Shown here: in pieces, positions 21,300-31,561 of the stretch
Layout: every line of letters starts with the position of its first letter
How positions within the stretch are numbered: position 1 is the stretch's first letter
Assembly: GCA_947471745.1 (NCBI GenBank)
Contig: CANJKZ010000820.1
Span: 2,269,501 to 2,333,500, forward strand
Length of the DNA stretch: 64,000 nucleotides
From: Closterium sp. Naga37s-1
Lineage: Eukaryota > Streptophyta > Zygnematophyceae > Desmidiales > Closteriaceae
Direction: 5' to 3'
Translations under genes and position numbers: made by a program
Notes under the pieces: generated by a model
The model's input: only the letters and a program-made list of their open reading frames with translations
The model's database searches: none
Told to the model about the DNA's origin: nothing

Positions 21300-21986
21300 G
21301 GCCCACCGAACTGCGCTACCCCACGAGTCGCGCCTGTTAGTGTCGCGCTGCCCTGCCCTTCCCTGCGTTGCGCTGCCGCGCACGCCCTGTCTTGTCTTGC
21401 CCACGTGCTGCTCGTTGCAGCTGCGCACCTTGCCCTGCCCGTGCGCTGCTCACCGACGCGCGCCCTGCCCTGCCCTGCCCGCGCGTCACTCGCCGCAGCA
21501 CCGCGCGCCCTGCCCACGCGCTGCTCGCTGCCGCGCGTACTACCCTGCCCGCGCACCGCTCGCCGCCGCGCCGCACGCCCTGCCCGCGAGCCGCTCGCCG
21601 CCGCGCCGCGCCGCGCCACTCTGCCAGCGCGCTGATCGCGGCCGCGCGCGCTGCCCTACCCGCGCGCCGCTCGCCGCAACGCGCCCTGCCCTGCCCGCGC
21701 ACCACTTGCCGCCGCGTGCCCTGCCCTACCAGCGCGCCGCTCGCTGCCGCGTGCCCTGCCTTGCCCGCGAGCCGCCCGCCGCTGAGCGGCCTACCCTGCC
21801 CGCGCGTCGCCTGCCGCCGCGTGCCCTGCCCTGCCAGCGCGCCGCCAGCAGCCGCGCGCCCTGCCCAGCCCATGCGCCGCTAGCACCCGCGCTGCCCTGC
21901 CTGTGAGCCACCCTGCTGGCTGCCGCCCTGCCCTGCCCTGCTTGCATGCTGCCCTGCTGCTACCGCGCTCGCCTACTCTGCCCGCT
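21300..21986 (+). repeat. GC-rich leader repeats of E4
   Basis: A long leader of irregular repeats close to CCTGCCCGCGCGCCGCTCGC. Several frames on both strands stay open with Ala/Arg/Pro/Cys content only because of base composition. Gag begins after it at ATG 21987. Confidence 0.75.
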
Positions 21987-23200
21987 ATGGCGACTCTCTG
22001 CGTACTCACCTTCGATCCGGAGGGCCGCCCGATAGAGTTCCAGTCTTGGCTCAATGACTTACTGAGCGACTCTAAGGACGGTATTTCGTTGTTTGACCTT
22101 ACGTTTGGAGCCTCTCCTGCCCCTCCCGACATAGCTGACAGTACGACTCGCGCACAGTGGCTTACCCATGACGCTACTGATCGCCTAGCCGTTCGCAATC
22201 ACCTGCCTTTAGCCGAACGCACTCACTTTGGCCAGCACAAGACCGCTAAAGCCCTGTATGACGCTGTAGTCACTCGTTACTCTTCCCCGGCCACTGCTGC
22301 TCTAGGCGGCCTTCTACTGCCCTACGTATTCCTAGAGCTGTCCGTCTTTGCCACAGTAGCTGACCTCATCACTCACCTTCACACTAGTGACGTCCGCTAC
22401 CGAGCCGCGCTTCCTGCCGAGTTCCTCACCAAGAACCCTCCTCCCATGTACATCACTTTCAACTTCATAGTCACCCGCCTCCGTGACTCTCCTAGCGCTG
22501 TCAGGGACCTCCTTCTCACCCTTGACCCCACAGACCTCACTGTCGACCTGCTCGAGAAGCACCTCCTTGCAGCTCAGACTAGCATAGTCGCTGTAGGCGC
22601 ATCTCGTGGCACTCATCGCACTCCCTTCTTTAAGGGGTGCTCGCCCTCCCCCCTTCTCCGCTCCTTCGCCTCTGCTGTAGCTGTTGACTACCTTCGTGCT
22701 GAGGAGGTGGGAGTTGCGTCTACCCCTAGTGGGAGACGCCGCAGCGGCAGGGGCAGGGGAGGCAGGGGCGGTGGGGGTGGCAGAGGTGGAGGCGGTGGTG
22801 GGGGTGGTGGAGGCGGTGGAGGGGGCGGCGGTGGCAGAGAGAGTGGAGGTGGGGGTGGAGGTGCATGTGGCGGCGGTGGTGGCGGCAGTGGGGGTGGTGG
22901 CAGCGGCAGTGGTGGAGGAAGTGGGAGTGGAGGCGGCGGCAGTGGTGGTGGCGGGGGTGGTACCAGCCAGAGGGGAGGCCTTGGCGATGGTCAGCGGCAG
23001 CAGCAGCAGCGTCAGCGTGAGACCCATTCGCCTCAGGAGCTACGTGAGTGGTTTACTCAGCGTGGGGCGGCTGGGGGTAGTGGTCCCTGCCCGTATGTCA
23101 TTCGCACAGGTGACTGCTCTGGTCAGACATGCGCGAAGCTTCACACCCAGTACCGCTGCTTCTCTCGTCTTACCGACGCCATCCATACAGAGTTACCGAC
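21987..23200 (+). pseudogene. E4 gag
   Basis: The chosen start is ATG 21987 (MATLCVLTFDPEGRPIEF), because everything upstream in frame is leader repeat. The helical capsid-like region includes AKALYDAVVTRYSS and VADLITHLHTSDVRYRAALP. A Gly-run of about 80 residues (22,740-22,970) with Arg and Ser follows, probably an RNA-binding arm, then CPYVIRTGDCSGQTCAKLHTQYRC with metal-binding-like Cys/His spacing. A frameshift at about 23,170 separates it from the protease frame. Confidence 0.85.
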
Positions 23201-24430
23201 GCGGCTGAGCTCCCCCGCTGGGCAGAGCTGCTTAGACAGGGTGTGGATATCTTTTCTCTTGATTATGATGCTATCCTTGTTGCCATATATGCATTGACTG
23301 TTAGTGCTGAGGGTGACTGTTACCTGTGTATGCCGCCAGACCCAGATATAGAGGCTGCTCCTCTAGGTGCTAGTGAGTCCACTGCTCTAGGTGCTAGAGA
23401 GTCTGCTCTCTTAGGTACCGCGTCTGCTGCGGCCTTGCACACCTTCACACTTGACTCAGGTGCTTCACGCTGTTTCTTTCGCGACAGTACCACAGTCACA
23501 CCGCTCTCAGCACCTATTGATGTCTCTCTGGCTGGCCCCTTTGGGGGCCCAGTCCTTGCACGTTCCTCCACTATTCTGCTGTGTCCGGCGGTTCTGTCTA
23601 GCTCACTATCAGGTCTCCACCTCCCCTCGTTCTCTACGAACTTCGTAAGCAACGCCGTCCTTCAAGATGCGTGGGTTGATACCTTCACCCCTGGAGGACA
23701 GGGTGTGGTGATCTGTACGTGCTCCCGGACTGGCAGGCACCTGGCCATGTTCACCCGTCTGCCTGGGTCGAGTCTGTACACACTGACTACTGCGCCCCCT
23801 CAGGTAGCTGCGTCTGCGTCTGCGTCAGGTCAGCTTGCGGCCCCCTGCTCGTGTCGTGCCCTCTCGCACCAGACGCTCCTCTGGCACCACCGCCTTGGTC
23901 ACCCCTCCGTAGCACGACTCCGTGGCATGCACTCCCGTCTCCTTGTACCTCCATGATCCATGCGGCTGCCCCCCATTTTCTGTGGCCATTTGCGATCCAC
24001 TACGCTGCGCATCAGCTCAACCTCTGGCCCCGTGTCTCCTTGCCGAAGACCTCGCGAACACTGCGTTGGACGGGAGAGGTTGGCGATGCGTCGGTGTTCT
24101 GGGTCTGGGGATCTCGTGCATTTGTCTGCGATACCTCCGCGGACAAGCTCTCCTCCCGTGCCATTCCCTGTGTCTTGCTTGGCTTTCCCCCTGACGCGCC
24201 TGGTTGGCAGTTTTACCACCCCACCTCGCGTCATGTCCTGCCCTCTAAGGACGTCACGTTTGACGAGCCGGTTTCCTTTTACCATCTCTTCCCCTACCGC
24301 ACTGCCCCTCTACCCCTCCCGCCGCTCTTCCTCTCACCAGGTCCTCCTCCGGTAGACCCCCTCCCCCCTCAGGGTCCTGCTCCCTTAGGTGTGTCCCAGG
24401 TAGACCCTGTCGAGACTGTCGAGGTAGCTG
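23150..24430 (+). pseudogene. E4 protease and integrase with catalytic core deleted
   Basis: The protease-like motif FTLDSGASRCFFRDSTTVTP is at about 23,445-23,505. The integrase zinc-binding motif begins HHRLGHPSVARLRGMHSRLL (to about 23,943). The next codons are already the C-terminal part MIHAAAPHFLWPFAIHYAAHQL and DKLSSRAIPCVLLGFPPDAPGWQFYHP. In E5 about 190 residues holding CLPC and the catalytic Asp, Asp and Glu lie between these two segments. Here they are missing, and the join also changes frame. Confidence 0.85.
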
Positions 24431-25290
24431 TCGACTCTGGTGCTGTTAGGGGTGCTACGTCTGGGGGTGCTGAGACTACGGGTGTGGGGCCTGGGGGTGC
24501 TGAGCCTGAGCGTGCGGAGCCTGGGGGTGCTGAGACTCGGGGTGCTGAGCCTAAGCGTGCGGAGCCTGGGGCTGCTGAGCCAGGGGTTTCTGAGTCTGAG
24601 GGTGCGGAGCTTGGGAGTGCTGAGCCTGAGCGTGCGGAGCCTGGGGGTGCTGAGCAGGGGGGTGTTGAGCCTGGGGGTGCTGAGCCTGGGGGTGCTACAC
24701 CTGAGCGTGCTGATCCTGGAGGTCCTTTGTTTGTTGGAGGTCCTACGAGTGTCTCGCCACGCCGGGAGCCTCTCTCTCCAGTGCAGCTGCGTGAGTGGCT
24801 TGCCCGGCGCTGGATCCTCCGAGGTGGTGCTGCTGGAGCTGCTGGAGCTGGAGGTGCTGCAGGAGCTGGATCTGTTGGAGGTGCTAGAGCCGCTGGACCC
24901 GGAGGTGCTCGTACTGTGGGTACTGGAGCTGTTGGAGCTGGAGGTGCTTCAGGAGGTGCCAGAGCTGCTGGAGCTGGAGGTACTGCTGGAGCTGGAGGTG
25001 CTATTGGAGGTGCTGGAGCTGCTGGAGCTGGAGGTGCTGGAGGAGCTGGAGCTACCGGAGGCGCTGGAGAAGCTGGTCTCGAAGGTGCTCGTTCTGTAGG
25101 TACTGGAGTTGCTGGAGCTGGAGGTGCTACTAGAGCTGGAGGTACTGCTGGAGGTGGAGCTGCTGGAGCTCGAAGTCCTGGAGCTGCTGGAGCTGTTGGT
25201 GCTGCAGGCGTTGGAGCTAGAGGTGCTGGTCCTGGGGGTGCTGGTGCTGTTGGTGCTGGTTCTAGAGGCAATGTGCGGCCGCGACCGTAC
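24431..25290 (+). repeat. E4 linker: Gly/Ala/Glu repeat-encoding DNA
   Basis: Two blocks of short tandem repeats: GGTGCTGAGCCTGGGGG type (24,440-24,720; GAEPGGAEPERAEP in the coding frame) and GCTGGAGGTGCTGGAGCTGC type (24,830-25,260; GAGGAAGAGG). It joins integrase to RT and has no catalytic motif. The E5 counterpart is at 33,830-34,970. Confidence 0.8.
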
Positions 25291-25539
25291 TTCGTTCCAC
25301 TACTTCAGAAGGTTCTTGGTCTCCCGCCTTCCACTGGCCTTACTGTGTCCACCGCCTGACCAGTCCCAGCCGCACTTACAGCCAGCCTCTCCAATGCCTG
25401 CTCCTTCTACTTAGACTGAGCAGCCCGGCGGTCATACGAAGCGTCGTGAGCCTGCGTCTCGTCCAGCGTCGCCTGTTCGCGCTGTCCGCACTGGTCGTCG
25501 TGCTCCGCGTGAGCGTCCTCCCCCTGTCCCCGGCACGCA

Positions 25540-27440
25540 CCAGATGGCACTTCGTCCTTCCTCTGTTCCACTGCGTATCCCTCTACCTTCTCCTCCTGCG
25601 GCCTCCCTTGCTGACGGTCCGGACCTGGAGTCTGACTCACTTCGTGCTGCCAGCCCTACTGTCACGCGTCTGCTAGCCACTGTTGTCACTGACCCTTCGT
25701 TTGAGTCCACTGCTACATCTGCCCTTGTTGCTGAGCTTGTCGACTATGCTGCCGCCTGTCGCCTCGACTACGCCGCTAGTCGCTAAGTTTGAGTCTGTCT
25801 ATCCTCCGTTTGTCGGGGGTGAGTGTGCTCTTGGCAAGGACGTCCTTCAGGATATGCAGGAGGGCGTTGAGTGCTTTGCAGCTGCTGTACCTCATCTCAT
25901 GTCCATGCTGATTGCACCTGAGGGAGACCCGGATGCACCAGACATCCCGACCCCGCGCTCTTACGCAGAGGCGATTGAGGGTCCCTACTCCTCTCAGTGG
26001 TAGTCAGCCATAGAAGCAGAGATGGCATCCTGGAAGTCCACAGGCACTTACGTTGACGACGTTCCCCCACCTGGGGCGAACATCGTCAGTGGCATGTGGA
26101 TTTTCAGGGTGAAGCGGCCGCCGGGTTCCCCGCCTGTCTTTAAGGCGCGTTATGTTGCACGGGGCTTTAGTCAGCGATAGGGAGTTGACTTCTTCCAAAC
26201 ATTCTCCCCTACCCCGAAGATGACCACTCTTTGGGTTCTGTTGCACGCCGCCGCTCAGCGTGACTACGAGCTTCACTCTCTTGACTTCAGCACAGCTTTC
26301 TTACAGGGCAGCCTGCACGAGGAGATCTGGCTGCGCCGCCCACCTGGCTTCACTGGGTCGTTTCCTGCAGGTACCCATTGGAGCCTCCGGCGGCCAGTCT
26401 ACGGTCTCCGCCATGCGCCTCGCGAGTGGCACAACACACTGAGGACAACCCTTGCGGCTCTTGGGTTTGCTCCTTCGACTGCTGACCCGTCGCTGTTTCT
26501 ACGCACCAACACTTCGCTGCCGCCGTTCTACATCCTCGTGTATGTCGACGACTTGGTCTTTGCCACTACTGACACTGAGGGACTCGCCCACGTGAAGTCA
26601 GAGCTGCAGAAGAGACACAGTGCATAGACCTGGGAGAGCTGCGCAGCTATCTTGGCTTGCAGATTACCCGGGACAGAGCACGGTGCATCATTACCCTGAC
26701 TCAGTCACACATGGTGCAGCAGGTCCTTCAGCACTTCCGCTTCACGTACTCCTTGCCACATTCCACTCCTCTGCCTACTGGTCACTCGCTCTTAGCTCTG
26801 CCTTCGAATGAGTCCGTAGAGCCGAGTGGCCCGTATCCAGAGCTTGTGGGCTGCCTCATGTACCTGATGACCTGCACTCGTCCTGACCTTGTATACCCTC
26901 TTAGCATCCTGGCACGCTACGATGCACCCGGGAGACACCGACCAGAGCACTGGGAGGCCGCTAAGAGGGTGTTGCGCTACTTGTGCAGTACGTCGGGCAT
27001 GGGGCTCGTGCTTGGAGGACGGGCTCGAGTTGTCCTCACTGGACACGCAGACGCTTCTTGGGTTGACGACTTGGCTACGCAGCGGTCGTCACAGGGTTAC
27101 ACGTTCAGCCTTGGCTCTGGCTCTGTTTCTTGGCTGTCTACCCGCTCGTCTTCTATTCTCAGCTCCAGTTGTGAGGCTGATATCTACGCTGGGGCCATGG
27201 CTGCACAGGAGTTACGCTGGCTCACCTACTTGCTGACCGACTTGGGCGAGCCGCCACATTCTCCTCTACTTCTGTACGTCAACAACAAGGCCAAGATTGC
27301 CTTGTGTCGAGAGCACATACTTGAACACACAACGAAGCACATCGCTTTGCTTTACTTCCTTGCTCTTTGGCCAAAACTGCTGATATCTTCACCAAGGCAC
27401 TTCAGCCTTGTGATCATCAGCGTTTCTGTACTATTCTAGG
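25540..27440 (+). pseudogene. E4 reverse transcriptase-RNase H
   Basis: RT motifs: YVDDVPPPGANIVSGMW, KARYVARGFSQ, LDFSTAFLQG, VYGLRHAPREW and LVYVDDLVFAT (intact). RNase H motifs: GHADASWVDD, SSCEADIYAGAMAAQEL and YVNNKAKIAL. TAG codons at 26001 (after SSQW) and in FSQR-stop-GVDFF both fit CAG-to-TAG change. A frameshift lies at about 26,625 after KRHS and another at about 27,355 near the C-terminus (where E5 keeps ANTPNIFTKAL). Confidence 0.85.
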
Positions 27441-27705
27441 TCTTGAGCCTACTTGGCCTCACTTGCTCACTTGTTGACTTTGTTTGTACTGTGATCTATA
27501 TGCTTAAACCTGCATGCTTACACTTGTTATGTTTTGATCACTGTACTGTTTGTTCTGCTTTATATAACTCTGCATGTGAACTGGCCTTGTGGCCATTTGC
27601 TTGTGCTCAGAGTGTGTGGTGACTTCTTATCCACCCTGAGCTTGCTTTGCTTTTCTTGACTGGTCTTGTGACCCCTTGTTCTCCCCCACTTTGCCTTTGG
27701 GGGTG

Positions 27706-27835
27706 TGTCAAACTTATATGCGGCTTGTTGTTTAGGCTGTGTGGGGTAGCCCATATGGGGTACAACCCAAATAGGGTTCCCTACTTGTACCCCTGCATGC
27801 TGCTGGTTCATCATTCCTCGTTCGTTCGTCTGACA
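27706..27835 (+). repeat. E4 3' LTR (130 bp)
   Basis: Pairs with 21124-21254 and is followed by the target duplication tttag at 27836-27840, after which the interrupted satellite monomer continues. Confidence 0.92.
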
Positions 27836-28640
27836 TTTAGTAAACGTAGAGAATGATCAAAATAAGCCTTGTAAAGAATCACGAACGGACGTCAAAACTA
27901 CATCACGTGTCGCACAAGCCTATCCTTGCACATGTTTCCTTGTTCACTCGTTTGGAACAGCATATCTTCCTATTAGATGCGGCGAACAGCACCAAACTTG
28001 TCCTGCATGCAAGCGATGTAGTTAACGTAGTGAATTATTGGAACAAACCTTGTAAACAATCACGAACGGACGTCAAACCTACATGACGTGTCGCAAAGGC
28101 CTATCCTTGCACAATTTCCCTTTCTCAACTGTTTGAAGCAATATATCTTCCTACCAGATGCGGCGAACGGCACCAAACTTGTCCTGCATACTTGTATTAT
28201 AGTAAATGTAGTGTATTATATAAGGAAACATTGTTAAACAAATCTATCGGATGTCTAGACGACACCAGGTGTCGCATAGGCATATCCATGTACTGTTTTC
28301 CTTACGCAATTGATGCAGCGTATCTTCCTATCAGATGCGGCGAATGGCACCAAACTTGTCCTGTATGCTTGCAATACGGTAAATGTAGTAAATGATTAAA
28401 AGAAGTCTTGTTTAAAAGGTCAAGCGGAGGTTGAAACGACACCAAATGTCCCACCGGCACATCCTTGAACAGTTTTCCTTGCTCGAAAGTTTAAAACATC
28501 ATATCCCCATACCTGATGCGACGAATGGCCCCAAACTTATCCTGTATGCATACAGTAAAGTACATGTAGTGATTGATAAAAAAAAAATATGGTGAAAACC
28601 ACAAACGGAGGTCGAAACAAAAGCGTTTACTAATGGCAGT
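27836..28640 (+). repeat. ~180-bp satellite array, right part
   Basis: The monomer cut by E4 is completed, and further monomers start near 27,868, 28,049, 28,231 and 28,408. Divergence rises towards the right end, where the last unit degrades into unique DNA. Including the left part, about nine monomers are visible. Confidence 0.88.
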
Positions 28641-29245
28641 AGTTATTAAAACGTAGTAAATGTCAGACCTAACAAAAGAATCTGTGCTACATGCCAGCCA
28701 CATTATATTCAATACATATTTCTTACATTACATACTTTACTAAATAATTAATTGTCATTGATAATATACAAGGATTTTGTTTACAATGATGGGAACTTAA
28801 AGATTTAGAAAAACGCGGTTTCTACCGTTGTTTATCAAGCCCACCTGCCAAGTAACAAACATCGCAACAACTTATATACGATGCGCTTCACATCCGAACC
28901 TGGTATTCTCACCCCTGCCTGCGCTAGACCTGCCATTCAACACTCAAACTGCCAGCACATGCCAAACAAGTTGACATAATGTGTTTTTCGAAATTGAGTT
29001 CCGCAGCTTTGCAAGCTTCGACCAATCGCGATTTTCCAGCAAGTCAAATTCAATCTTTCTTCAACTCAACCTACACCCTCGGAAACACAAAAGCAAGATC
29101 CAACTTCCGTTCAACATGATTTCGGGGGTTGGATGTTTTCCGATGATGGAGCAATGAGCGTTGTGTGAAAGCAGCCATCTCAGCAAAAAAATGGGGAAAC
29201 GACGGTTCAACTAGATCTGAAGAAACGAAAATGGAATGTCCAAGT
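28641..29245. other. Unique A+T-richer DNA, no gene seen
   Basis: Between the satellite and the E5 LTR. No domain, repeat or RNA gene was recognised. It ends with caagt next to the E5 3' LTR. Confidence 0.4.
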
Positions 29246-29481
29246 TGTCACAATCTAACGAGCAGGGATGAAAGAAATAGCAGCATGATGGGTACAAGTA
29301 CTAACCCAAAATTGGGTTGTACAACCTACACAACATGCAACATATAAGTTTGACACACCACCATAGGCAAAGTGGGGGAGAACAAGGGGTCACAAGACCA
29401 GTCAAGAAAAGCAAAGCAAGCTCAGGGTGGATCACGAAGTCATCAAACACTCTGAGCTCAAGCAAATGGGCCACAAGGCCA

Positions 29482-31452
29482 TGTCAGAATGTATTTGCTG
29501 TCTAGCCTGCAGTGGGGTACTCTGTAATGATTACAACCCAATTTAGGGTGTTGTACTTGTATCCCAACTCTTGCTAGTGAAACCCCATTCCTCTCCTTCC
29601 AAACCTCTCGATACTTTTCCTAAACTCGAACTCAACTACCAAGGCTCCTAAACTATGGCTCCTAAGCCAAACTCACGCTAGGATTCTGACATGTTATCAG
29701 AGCTTAACGTTCCTGGCCTGTGGGCCCACTCGATTCCGCTGCCCTACTGTGTGTCGCGCGCCCCGTGGCGCGCGACATCCCATTTTTCTTCCCGCCACGC
29801 GCTCGGAGCGCGTGGCGGTTTTCTGCCCGCCGTGCGCCCCGAGGCGCGCGGCGGGTTCCTACCTCGTCGCGGCGTCTTAGGGGCCCGCGCACTGGCCCCG
29901 ACCGTCGCCTCGTCGAGGCGTTTTGGGGGCCTGCACGCAGGTCCCTCCCGTCGCCTCGTCGCGGCACTTTCGGGGCCCGCGAGCCGGCCCCTCCCGTTAC
30001 CTCGTCGCGGCGCCTTAGGGGCCTGCGCGCGGTCCCCTCTCGTTGCCAGTCGAGGCACTTTTGGGGACCTGCGCGGCTCCCTAGCACATCGCCCGTCAGG
30101 GCACAATGGGGGCCGCGCCCTTCCCCTCCCCTCCCTCCTATTTTCCGCTGCAGCAGCCGCCCCTGGAGCCGCCGCCCCTGAAGCAGCCGCCCCTGGAGCG
30201 GCCTGCCTTGCAACAGCACCCGCCCCTGGAGCAGCCGCCCCAGCAGCAGCAGCCCCTGGAGCAGCCGCCCCAGCAGCAGCAACCCCTGGAGCCGCCGCCA
30301 CTGCAGCGGCCGCCCCAGCAGCAGCAGCCCCTGAAGCAGCCGCCCCAGCAGTAGCAGCCCCTGGAGCAGCCGCCCCAGCAGCAGCAGCACCTGGAGCAGC
30401 CGCCCCAGCAGCAGCAGCCCCTGGAGCAGCCGCCCCAGCTGCAGCCGCCCCAGCAGCAGCAGCCCCTGGAGCAGCCGCCCCAGCAGCAGCAGCCCCTGGA
30501 GCAGCCGCCCCAGCAGCAGCAGCCCCTGGAGCAGCCGCCCCAGCAGCAGCAGCCCCTGGAGCAGCTGCCTCAGCAGCAGCAGCCCCTGGAGCAGCCGCCC
30601 CAGCAGCAGCAGCCCCTGGAGCAGCCGCCCCAGCAGCAGCCGCCCCTGGCCCCTGCAGCAGCCGCTCCTGGACCCGGTGCAGCCGTGGGGGGGTGAGTGT
30701 GGGGGTGATGGTTATGGGGGTGTCGGTTGTGCGTGCCGTTCCCTCCTCCTCCTCCTCCTTCGTCTCCCACTGCTGCAGCTCTCGCTGAGGGGGGTGGATG
30801 TGTGGGAGTCTGGGGTTTAGGGTTTAAGGGGGTGCTGTGGGTGTAGGGCTAGGGTTTGAGCAGGGGGTGTGTGAGAAGGGCGTTAGGCAGCTGGGGAGGT
30901 CGAGTGGAGGCAGCAGTCTTGTCGTCAGCAGCAGCAGCAGTCCGGAGGCTACAATCTCCGGTAGTCGCCAGTCGCCCGTGGGTCCGTTGCTCGTCTGCCG
31001 CTACTTTTAGCCGCGGGGCCAGTTACCCCAGTAGTCCGGAGCGCTGTTCCGGTAGCCACTGAGCCAGCAGCTCGTCTGTGTGTCTGCAGCGTCAGCAGTC
31101 GCCTCCCATCTTCTCTCCCCCACAGTCTCTCCTCCTCCTCACTTGCCCTCTGTGATTAGCTCTAGCCTTACTTACCTATTGTGAACTCTTGCTCTATGCT
31201 TGCTCATTGTGCTGATTACACCCCACTTTGGCTATGGGGGTGTGTCAGAATGTATTTGCTGTCTAGCCTGCAGTGGGGTACTCTGTAATGAGTACAACCC
31301 AATTTAGGGTGTTGTACTTGTATCCCAAATCTTGCTAGTGAAACCCCATTCCTCTCCTTCCAAACCTCTCGATACTTTTCCTAAACTCGAACTCAACTAC
31401 CAAGGCTCCTAAACTATGGCTCCTAAGCCAAACTCACGCTAGGATTCTGACA
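29482..31452 (+). mobile_element. E5a: non-autonomous LTR element nested in E5
   Basis: Near-identical 210-bp LTRs (29482-29691 and 31243-31452) begin TGTCAGAATG and end TTCTGACA. The 5-bp target duplication ggcca is perfect (29477-29481 and 31453-31457). The primer site is tgttatcagagc (29692-29703), one change from consensus, and gctatgggggtg precedes the 3' LTR. The 1.55-kb interior has no gag, protease, integrase or RT motif. It holds a GC-rich leader and a 30-bp tandem repeat. It must depend on another copia element for movement. Confidence 0.92.
30150..30665 (+). repeat. 30-bp tandem repeat of E5a
   Basis: About 17 copies of a 30-bp unit near GCCCCTGGAGCAGCCGCCCC plus AGCAGCAGCA. Because 30 is a multiple of three, each frame keeps one decapeptide: Ala/Pro/Gly-rich in one frame, Gln/Pro/Leu/Glu-rich in another. 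The long frame 29691-30788 depends on this repeat and also runs across the primer site, so a protein is doubtful. Confidence 0.9.
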
Positions 31453-31561
31453 GGCCAGTTCACATGCAAAGTTATATAAAGCATAACAAGGAGTACAGTG
31501 ATCAAAACCTAGCAAGTATAAGCATGCAGATATATGCATATAGATCACAGTACAAGCAAAG

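Larger units (their letters stand above)
21124..27835 (+). mobile_element. E4: complete Ty1/copia element inside the satellite
   Basis: LTRs at 21124-21254 (131 bp) and 27706-27835 (130 bp) begin TGTCAAACTT, end TCTGACA and differ at about eight positions. The target duplication tttag is perfect (21119-21123 and 27836-27840). A degenerate primer site tgatttcaaagcagg follows the 5' LTR, and tttgggggtg precedes the 3' LTR as polypurine tract. Domain order is gag, protease, zinc-binding part of integrase, C-terminal integrase tail, long Gly/Ala/Glu linker, RT and RNase H. The integrase catalytic core is deleted near 23,945, and frameshifts and stops are present, so it cannot transpose by itself. 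Confidence 0.92.

Noticed and set aside
21296..21906. Long Arg/Ala/Gly- and Pro/Cys-rich proteins on both strands
   Set aside because: Due to the GC-rich E4 leader repeats; the gag ATG lies downstream.
24369..25271. Minus-strand Pro/Ala-rich 300-codon protein
   Set aside because: Antisense shadow of the Gly/Ala/Glu linker of E4 pol.
29691..30788. A 365-codon Ala/Pro/Gly-rich protein
   Set aside because: The frame starts at the end of the E5a LTR, crosses the primer site and is kept open only by the 30-bp repeat; three frames are open at once.
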